Source of the DNA: an uncultured Caulobacteraceae bacterium
GTDB lineage: Bacteria > Pseudomonadota > Alphaproteobacteria > Caulobacterales > Caulobacteraceae
Length of the DNA stretch: 13,428 bases
Direction: 5' to 3'
Assembly: GCA_937910255.1 (NCBI GenBank)
Contig: CALEOQ010000386.1
Span: 1 to 13,428, forward strand
The position numbers were made by a program, and so were the translations under genes. Below are positions 6,215 to 11,684 of the stretch, piece after piece (within the stretch, counting starts at the first letter, position 1; each line of letters opens with the position of its first letter). Under the pieces are notes generated by a model, which worked only from the letters and a program-made list of their open reading frames with translations, was not told the origin of the DNA and ran no database searches.

Positions 6215-6238
6215 TTTCAAACCTTTAGGGAGCAAGCG

Positions 6239-6688
6239 ATGAATCCGGTGGAATTCAAGGATCTGCCCGGCCTGATCGGCCAGGAAGTCGGCGTGTCGGA
6301 CTGGGTCGAGATCACCCAGGAGCGGGTGAACCAGTTCGCCGAAGCCACCGGCGACCACCAGTGGATCCACGTGGACGTGGAGCGCGCCACCAAGGAAATG
6401 GGCGGCCCGATCGCCCACGGCTATCTGACCCTGTCGCTGATCCCGTTCCTGGGCGCCGGCATGCTGCCGATCAAGGGCGTGGCCCGCGGCATCAACTACG
6501 GCTCCGACAAGGTGCGTTTCATCAACATGGTCCGGGTCGGCAAGCGCGTGCGTATGCGCCAGAAGCTGATCGGCGCCGAGCCCAAGGCCGGCGGCATGCA
6601 GATCCGCAACGAATGCACCATCGAGATTGAAGGCGAGTCCAAGCCCGCCTGCGTCGCCGAGACCATCTCGGTCGTCTACGGCGCCTGA
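6239..6688 (+). CDS. MaoC-family (R)-specific enoyl-CoA hydratase, NodN-like
   Basis: The product has 149 residues, a single hotdog domain. MaoC/hydratase-2 enzymes add water to trans-2-enoyl-CoA to give the (R)-3-hydroxyacyl-CoA. The hydratase-2 motif is clear: FAEATGDHQWIHVDVERA (33-50), with the Asp39/His44 catalytic pair, followed by GGPIAHGYLTLSL (55-67). The QWIH variant is characteristic of the NodN subgroup. INYGSDKVRF (85-94) forms the next strand. The ATG at 6239 has AGGGAG 6 bases upstream, a strong ribosome site. The gene lies 91 bp after the acyl-CoA synthetase, with a hairpin and a dyad between, and ends in a strong terminator. It could supply the hydration step that the neighbouring crotonase seems unable to perform. 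The physiological substrate is unknown. Confidence 0.92.
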   Translation: MNPVEFKDLPGLIGQEVGVSDWVEITQERVNQFAEATGDHQWIHVDVERATKEMGGPIAHGYLTLSLIPFLGAGMLPIKGVARGINYGSDKVRFINMVRVGKRVRMRQKLIGAEPKAGGMQIRNECTIEIEGESKPACVAETISVVYGA

Positions 6689-6708
6689 ATTCAGCGATTT
6701 AGCCTGCG

Positions 6709-6739
6709 AAAGGCCCGCGTTTTCGACGCGGGCCTTTTT
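6709..6739 (+). terminator. Intrinsic terminator after the MaoC-like gene
   Basis: A perfect 12-bp stem is formed by AAAGGCCCGCGT (6709-6720) and ACGCGGGCCTTT (6726-6737) with a TTTCG loop. The right arm merges into a run of five T's (6735-6739). It starts 20 bp after the hydratase stop codon. Its A's on the left could also help end the convergent protease transcript from the other side, but the plus direction is better. Confidence 0.9.
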
Positions 6740-6758
6740 CATGGCCCTCAGGTGGGCC

Positions 6759-7592
6759 TCAGTAGTCGGGCGAAACCGCCTCTAGAGCCGAGGCCGCCTT
6801 GGCGCCGCCGACGCTGGAATCCCCCTGGGCGACCGTGATCTCGGCCAGAGGATTGTCCATCAAGGACAGGGTCTCGCGGATGTAGCGGGCATGGGTGACG
6901 ATGCCGATCTCCAGCCGCTCGCTGTTCAGCTCCACCTGCTGGGTCAGGAGGCCGGCGATGAACTGAACCTCCTGCGACTCCCCGCCGCCCGGCCTGCGCC
7001 GCACGCCTTCAGCCATGAACACCGGGCCGCCGGAATTGCCCGGGAAGACGGTGAAGTCGAGCAGGAAGGTCGGGAAGGCTGCGGCTGGCGCCAGGGGGAA
7101 GGAGGCGACCCGCCCCGAGCGCAGGATCGGGAAGCCGGCCGGATTGGCCGACAAGCCCCGGGGGAAGCCCAGGGCCATCATCTGGTCGCCCGCGCCCACG
7201 GCGTAGCTGGCGAACGTGTCGTCCCCGGCCAACCAGTCGGTGGGGATGGCCGCCTTGGCGAATTCCGGCGGGGCGGTGATGGAGATGGCCGCCACATCGC
7301 GGCTGGGATGCTGCGTCCAGCGGGGATTGCCGTCGGCGTCGCGAATATCGACCTTCTGGGGCGCATAGCTCCAGGAGCCGTCGGCGTTGGCGATGCGATA
7401 CCCGATGCGGGCCTGAACCCCGGGCATCCGCTGCAGCACGTGATTGGCGGTCACCAGCACCGTGCGCGGTTGACCATCCAGGGTCGGCGCATTGATGAGG
7501 AACCCGGTGCCGACCGTACGCGTTCCATCCCCCAGCGGCTGCTCGATCTGAACCGTGGCGTGGATCAGCTCGACAGCAAGATCCGCGATCAT
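6759..7592 (-). CDS. Trypsin-like serine protease domain protein (cytoplasmic)
   Basis: The product has 277 residues with a chymotrypsin/trypsin-like fold. The triad is visible: His51 in VTANHVL, Asp99 in SRDVAAISI, and Ser187 in FPGNSGGPV, with GTGFLI (29-33) in the typical N-terminal strand. No PDZ domain follows, unlike HtrA/DegP. There is no signal peptide or membrane anchor, so the enzyme appears cytosolic, which is unusual for this group. Residues 194-206 form a charged Gly/Arg-rich loop, and the last 25 or so residues look flexible. The ATG at 7592 is chosen over a GTG at 7616 because GAGGGG lies about 6 bases before it. The gene is divergent from oligopeptidase B across a 201-bp region with repeats. 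The natural substrate is unknown. Confidence 0.85.
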   Translation of the reverse strand: MIADLAVELIHATVQIEQPLGDGTRTVGTGFLINAPTLDGQPRTVLVTANHVLQRMPGVQARIGYRIANADGSWSYAPQKVDIRDADGNPRWTQHPSRDVAAISITAPPEFAKAAIPTDWLAGDDTFASYAVGAGDQMMALGFPRGLSANPAGFPILRSGRVASFPLAPAAAFPTFLLDFTVFPGNSGGPVFMAEGVRRRPGGGESQEVQFIAGLLTQQVELNSERLEIGIVTHARYIRETLSLMDNPLAEITVAQGDSSVGGAKAASALEAVSPDY

Positions 7593-7641
7593 GACGCCCC
7601 TCGACTGTTTGCACACGACGACGGGCCAAGTGAATCAGACC

Positions 7642-7656
7642 TGCCGCACTGCGGCA
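7642..7656. promoter_or_regulatory. Perfect 15-bp palindrome between the two peptidase genes
   Basis: TGCCGCA, a central C, then TGCGGCA form perfect 7-bp half-sites. The site lies in the 201-bp region between the divergent trypsin-like protease and oligopeptidase B genes, 50-64 bp from the protease ATG. Near-zero spacing makes it an unlikely RNA hairpin but a good shape for a dimeric repressor. The binding protein is unknown. Confidence 0.35.
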
Positions 7657-7677
7657 AGACGCGAGGGCGTGAGCGTC

Positions 7678-7703
7678 CGCGCCCTATTGCCGCGCGCCCT
7701 ATT
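7678..7703 (+). repeat. 11-bp direct repeat CGCGCCCTATT, two copies 15 bp apart
   Basis: The copies are 7678-7688 and 7693-7703, separated by four bases. They lie about 90-115 bp upstream of the oligopeptidase B ATG in the shared regulatory region. The second copy runs into CTATAG, which may be part of a -10 element. Tandem sites at a 15-bp period can hold a regulator or a response-regulator dimer; this is inference. Confidence 0.4.
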
Positions 7704-7793
7704 CTATAGCGAAAAGTCCGCTCGACGTCTGCCTGAGGCGCTGCGGCTAAGGCATGGCTTGAGACGCGCCCCGGTTCGTCGCATCTAGCAGAC

Positions 7794-9881
7794 ATGACCC
7801 AGCGCCCCACGCCCCCCGTCGCCCCGAAGCATCCGCAGACCCTTGAGCAGCTCGGCCGCCGCCGCACCGACGACTATGCCTGGATGAAGGATGAGGCCTG
7901 GCAGAAGGTCCTGCGCGACCCCGCCGCCCTGCGCGCCGACATCGCCGATCATCTGAAGGCCGAGAACGCCTATACCGAGGCCATGCTGGCCGGCACCAAG
8001 GATCTGCAGGCCGCCCTGTTCGCCGAGATGAAGGGGCGGATCAAGGAGGACGATTCCAGCGTGCCGGCCCCCGACGGCCCCTGGGACTACTATGTTCGCT
8101 ACCAGGAAGGCGCCCAGCATCCGATCCGCGCCCGTCGCCCCCGGGGGGCTGAGATCGGCGAGGAGATCCTGCTGGACGAAGAGGCCCTGGCCCAGGGCAA
8201 GGCCTACTTCCAGGTGGGCGGCGCCGGCCACAGCCCCGACCACAAGCTCTATGCCTGGGCCGCCGACGCGCAGGGCTCGGAATACTACACGATCCGCATC
8301 CGCGACCTGGTGACCGGCGAGGACCTGCCCCACGCCATCGAGAGCGCCTATGGCGACTTCACCTTCTCGCCGGATTCGGCCTGGCTGTTCTGGATCTGGC
8401 GCGACGAGAACGCCCGGCCGGCCAAGGTCTTCCGCCGCCCCGTCCGCGGCGGCGAGGATGTGCTGGTCTATGAGGAAAAGGACGAGGGCATGTTCCTCGG
8501 CGTCGGGACCACCTCCGACGACGCCTATGTGGCGATCCATGTGGGCGACCAGGAGACCACCGAGATCTGGATCATACCGGCGGCCGAGCCCACCGCCGAT
8601 CCCGCCTGCGTCCAGCCCCGGGAGACCGGCGTCCGCTACGAGCTCGACCACTGGACCGATCGCTGGGTGATCCGCACCAACGCCGACGGGGCGGTGGACT
8701 TCAAGCTGTGCGTCTCCACCGAGCCCCTGCCCGCCCGTTCCACCTGGCGCGACTTCGTCCCGCACCTGGCCGGCCGCTACATCACCGGCTTCGCCGCCTA
8801 TGCGGGCCATCTCGTGCGGATGGAGCGGGTCAATGCGCTCGACCAGATGGCGGTGATGACGAGGGACGGCGACGAGCACGTGGTCGCCTTCGACGAGGCC
8901 GCCTACGCCCTGCACCTGGAGGGCGGGCTGGAGTACGACACGACCCTGACCCGCTTCGTCTATCAGTCGCCGACCACGCCGCGGCAGTGGTTCGACTACG
9001 ACATGGCGAGCCGCACGCGCACCTGGCGCAAGACCCAGGAAATCCCCTCAGGCCACGATCCGGACGCCTATGTGGCCCACAGGCTCTATGCCCGCGCCGC
9101 CGATGGGGAAGAGGTGCCGATCACGCTGCTGATGCGCCGCGACACCCCCCTCGATGGGAGCGCGCCGCTCATGCTCTATGGCTACGGCTCCTATGGCCAC
9201 GCCATGGAGCCCAGCTTCTCGATCCGCAACCTGTCGCTGGTGGACCGGGGCTGGATCTGGGCCACGGCCCATATTCGCGGCGGCTCGGACAAGGGCTGGG
9301 GCTGGTTCATGGACGGCCGCAAGGCCAAGAAGACCAACACCTTCACCGACTTCATCGCCTGCGCCGAACACCTGGTGGCGGAGAACTACGCGACGAAGGG
9401 GAAAATCGCGGCCTATGGCGGCTCGGCCGGCGGCATGCTGATGGGGGCGGTGGCCAATATGCGCCCCGACCTCTGGGGGGCGATCATCGCGGCTGTGCCC
9501 TTCGTCGATGTGCTCAACACCATGAGCGACGCCAGCCTGCCGCTGACCCCGCCGGAATGGCCCGAATGGGGCAATCCCCTGACCGACGCCGAGGCCTATG
9601 ACGCCATCGCCGCCTACAGCCCCTATGATCAGGTGGGCGCCAAGCCCTATCCGCCGATCCTGGCCACCGGCGGGCTCTCCGATCCGCGGGTGACCTATTG
9701 GGAGCCGGCCAAGTGGGTGGCGCGCCTGCGCGAGCACACCACCGGCGACGCGCCCATCCTGCTGAAGATCAATATGGAGGCCGGCCACGGCGGCGCGTCC
9801 GGGCGCTTCGACTTCCTGAAGGAGATCGCGCTCGACTACGCCTTCGCCGTCTGGGCCATCGACAAGGACTGGACCAAATGA
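7794..9881 (+). CDS. ptrB: Oligopeptidase B (prolyl oligopeptidase family S9A)
   Basis: The product has 695 residues, close to E. coli oligopeptidase B (686). The enzyme cleaves short peptides after Arg/Lys in the cytosol; a beta-propeller gates the active site. The N-terminal HPQTLEQLGRRRTDDYAWMKD and the propeller (about 75-405) precede the alpha/beta-hydrolase domain. The triad is Ser544 (GGSAGG), Asp630 (LSDPRVTYWEPAKW) and His665 (EAGHGG). By a +12 offset to the E. coli numbering, the P1-pocket glutamates map to Glu588 (kept) and Pro590 (changed), and the P2-site aspartates to Glu472 and Ser474. The ATG at 7794 has no clear SD, but the family N-terminus starts there. The stop overlaps the next gene's ATG, so the two are translationally coupled. 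No signal peptide is seen. Confidence 0.92.
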   Translation: MTQRPTPPVAPKHPQTLEQLGRRRTDDYAWMKDEAWQKVLRDPAALRADIADHLKAENAYTEAMLAGTKDLQAALFAEMKGRIKEDDSSVPAPDGPWDYYVRYQEGAQHPIRARRPRGAEIGEEILLDEEALAQGKAYFQVGGAGHSPDHKLYAWAADAQGSEYYTIRIRDLVTGEDLPHAIESAYGDFTFSPDSAWLFWIWRDENARPAKVFRRPVRGGEDVLVYEEKDEGMFLGVGTTSDDAYVAIHVGDQETTEIWIIPAAEPTADPACVQPRETGVRYELDHWTDRWVIRTNADGAVDFKLCVSTEPLPARSTWRDFVPHLAGRYITGFAAYAGHLVRMERVNALDQMAVMTRDGDEHVVAFDEAAYALHLEGGLEYDTTLTRFVYQSPTTPRQWFDYDMASRTRTWRKTQEIPSGHDPDAYVAHRLYARAADGEEVPITLLMRRDTPLDGSAPLMLYGYGSYGHAMEPSFSIRNLSLVDRGWIWATAHIRGGSDKGWGWFMDGRKAKKTNTFTDFIACAEHLVAENYATKGKIAAYGGSAGGMLMGAVANMRPDLWGAIIAAVPFVDVLNTMSDASLPLTPPEWPEWGNPLTDAEAYDAIAAYSPYDQVGAKPYPPILATGGLSDPRVTYWEPAKWVARLREHTTGDAPILLKINMEAGHGGASGRFDFLKEIALDYAFAVWAIDKDWTK

Positions 9882-10423
9882 TCGTGCGCCCGGCTGAAGC
9901 CTCCGACATGGCCGCCCTGGCCGAGATCTATGGCCACCACGTCCTGCACGGCTTCGGCACCTTCGAGGAGGTCCCGCCCTCTGGCGACGAGTTGAACCAG
10001 CGCCGCGAGGCCATCGTCGCCCGCGGCCTGCCCTACCTGCTGGCGGAAGATCAGGGGAAGGCGCTCGGCTTCGCCTATGCCGGACCCTTCCGCCTGCGGG
10101 CGGCCTATCGCTACACGGTGGAGGACAGCGTCTATGTGGCGCCGGACGCTCAGGGGCGCGGGGTCGGCCGTGCGGTGCTGTCGGGGGTCATCGCGGCCTG
10201 CGAGGCCATCGGCATCCGCCAGATGGTGGCCGTCATCGGCGATAGCGGCAACGCCGGCTCCATCGGCCTGCATACGGCGCTGGGCTTCACCCACCGGGGA
10301 TCTGGCCTGGGCCTCGGCTACAAGCACGGCCGCTGGGTGGACATCGTCTGGATGCAGAAGGCGCTGAACGGCGGAACGAGCCGCGACCCTGACGCGCCGG
10401 GACTGGCGCTCAGCGGGGTCTAA
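9878..10423 (+). CDS. GNAT N-acetyltransferase, phosphinothricin/methionine sulfoximine type
   Basis: The product has 181 residues with one GNAT domain. It should transfer acetyl from acetyl-CoA to an amine. Motif A is seen as VYVAPDAQGRGVGRAVL (86-101), with QGRGVG as the pyrophosphate loop. The start MIVRPAEASDMAALAEIYGHHV and the GTFEE segment (27-31) resemble the PAT/MnaT (YncA) group, which acetylates phosphinothricin, methionine sulfoximine or related amino-acid analogues. The true substrate is not shown. The start is the ATG in the ATGA overlap with the oligopeptidase B stop. The C-terminal 18 residues (from GGTSRD) are a tail without similarity. Coupling to a peptidase could point to handling of peptide-derived compounds, which is only a guess. 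Confidence 0.88.
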   Translation: MIVRPAEASDMAALAEIYGHHVLHGFGTFEEVPPSGDELNQRREAIVARGLPYLLAEDQGKALGFAYAGPFRLRAAYRYTVEDSVYVAPDAQGRGVGRAVLSGVIAACEAIGIRQMVAVIGDSGNAGSIGLHTALGFTHRGSGLGLGYKHGRWVDIVWMQKALNGGTSRDPDAPGLALSGV

Positions 10424-10438
10424 TCGGCCGCAGAGGCT

Positions 10439-10627
10439 TCAAAAGACGCCTCGTCCCTCTCGATCCAAGCGTCGGCGGAGGATGTGCAACCCCACGGCCG
10501 CAGCAATGAGCGCCAACGGCGCCAGGAAGCCGAAGAGCGCGAAACGCCAATCAAACCGGTCTGGGCCAATGAGCGCGAGCAGAGTCACGATGGTGAGGAG
10601 GGGAAGCCAGCGGCGTAAAACCATCAT
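10439..10627 (-). CDS. Small two-helix membrane protein, unknown function
   Basis: A 62-residue open frame with two hydrophobic segments: about 7-21 (WLPLLTIVTLLALIG) and 28-49 (RFALFGFLAPLALIAAAVGLHI). They are joined by a short charged loop (PDRFDW) and followed by a basic end (RRRLDREGR). This is the layout of a small inner-membrane protein with both ends in the cytoplasm. I recognise no family. The ATG at 10627 has GGGAT nearby; a GTG at 10660 would add 11 charged residues. The gene lies 54 bp downstream of the LysR gene on the same strand and is convergent with the acetyltransferase gene 15 bp away. It is real by its hydrophobic pattern and fit in the gap, but unproven. Confidence 0.55.
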   Translation of the reverse strand: MMVLRRWLPLLTIVTLLALIGPDRFDWRFALFGFLAPLALIAAAVGLHILRRRLDREGRGVF

Positions 10628-10681
10628 CAGATCCCGCTGCTCAGTTCTTCTGACCGCCACACCCAGCTAGGCAGAAACAAT

Positions 10682-11587
10682 CTATACGGCCGCGCCGTCG
10701 AAGGCGATGCCCAGGAACCGCGCCAAGGTCGGGGTCTGGTCGTCCTGGCGCCAGACCAGGCCAGTCTCCAGCGACGGCGCCTCGCCGGCCAGCTCCACAT
10801 AGCGCACCCCGGTCCGCGCCAGATTGCGCAGGGAGGCTGGCGCCAGGGCCACCCCCATCTCGGCCGAAACGAGGCTGATGATGGTCTGCATCTGGATGGC
10901 TTCCTGCGCGATGCTGGCCGCGCCGCCATGGGCGGTAAAGTAGTCCGTCACCAGGTCGTGGAAGGCCGGCGCGGCGCGGCGCGGAAACAGGATCAGCGGC
11001 GACTGGACGATCAGTTCCGGATCGAGCTTCCCCGCCCTCAGAGGCAGGCGACCCTCGATCAGCCACGCTTCCGGCACGGCGGCCACCAGGGGTTCGACCA
11101 GCAGCCGGTGATAGGCGAGACCCGTAGGCAGGGCGCCGCTGGGAGCGATGACGACGCCGGCATGGCCTTGCCCCTCCAGCAGGGCTGCGATCTGCACCTC
11201 ACTGGTCGCCTCGCGCAGGGCGATCTCTACGTCGGGATAGAGGGCGGCGTAGCGCCGGACCAGGGCCGGCAGGACGCTGTAGTCGGCGGTGCTGACAAAG
11301 GAGAGCTCCAGGCGGCCGGCCTCCCCGTCCCGCAGCCGCCGGGCGATGTCGGGCAAGGCGGCCAGTTCGGCCAGGGCCGCGCGGACATGGACCAGAAGCT
11401 GCGCCCCAAACGGCGTCAGGGCGACGCTGCGCTTGGTGCGGGCGAACAGGGCCGCGCCCAGCTCCCGCTCCAGGGCCTGGATCGACTGGCTGAGCGGCGG
11501 CTGGGTCATGTTCAGCCGTGCGGCCGCCCGACCGAAATGCAGGGTCTCGGCCACGGCTTCGAAGTGTCGGAGCTGACGGACATCCAT
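10682..11587 (-). CDS. LysR-family transcriptional regulator
   Basis: The product has 301 residues, standard for LysR regulators. The N-terminal winged helix-turn-helix is clear: MDVRQLRHFEAVAETLHFGRAAARLNMTQPPLSQSIQALERELGAALFAR at 1-50, then the wing (RSVALTPFG, 53-61). The linker helix follows, then a periplasmic-binding-protein-like effector domain from about 90 to 295 (starting RLELSFVSTADYSVLP). Such proteins bind a small-molecule co-inducer and often control the divergent neighbour. Here that is ilvD, 97 bp away, in a layout like E. coli ilvY/ilvC. A link to branched-chain amino-acid synthesis is therefore plausible but unproven. The ATG at 11587 matches the family start; only GAGAG lies upstream, so the ribosome site is weak. 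Confidence 0.93.
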   Translation of the reverse strand: MDVRQLRHFEAVAETLHFGRAAARLNMTQPPLSQSIQALERELGAALFARTKRSVALTPFGAQLLVHVRAALAELAALPDIARRLRDGEAGRLELSFVSTADYSVLPALVRRYAALYPDVEIALREATSEVQIAALLEGQGHAGVVIAPSGALPTGLAYHRLLVEPLVAAVPEAWLIEGRLPLRAGKLDPELIVQSPLILFPRRAAPAFHDLVTDYFTAHGGAASIAQEAIQMQTIISLVSAEMGVALAPASLRNLARTGVRYVELAGEAPSLETGLVWRQDDQTPTLARFLGIAFDGAAV

Positions 11588-11617
11588 CTCTCATATCTAC
11601 AGCGACCTAAAAGCGGG

Positions 11618-11633
11618 GGAAAAGTATATTTCC
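11618..11633. promoter_or_regulatory. Dyad GGAAA-N6-TTTCC in the lysR/ilvD divergent region, possible LysR box
   Basis: Perfect 5-bp arms (11618-11622 and 11629-11633) lie in the middle of the 97-bp divergent gap. The AT-rich core contains TATATT on the plus strand (11625-11630) and TATACT on the minus strand, so it overlaps possible -10 elements of both genes. This is the usual place for self-repression by a LysR protein. The spacing differs from a textbook T-N11-A box, and no good -35 was found. Confidence 0.4.
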
Positions 11634-11684
11634 GCCTCCGGCTCCCAAGCGCTATCGAGGCGTGACGCAAGAAGGACGCCGCCC

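Noticed and set aside
7785..8915. Long minus-strand open frame opposite oligopeptidase B (and similar ones at 5086-6075 and 9048-9788)
   Set aside because: These mirror frames of well-conserved genes carry no recognisable motif and have no ribosome sites.
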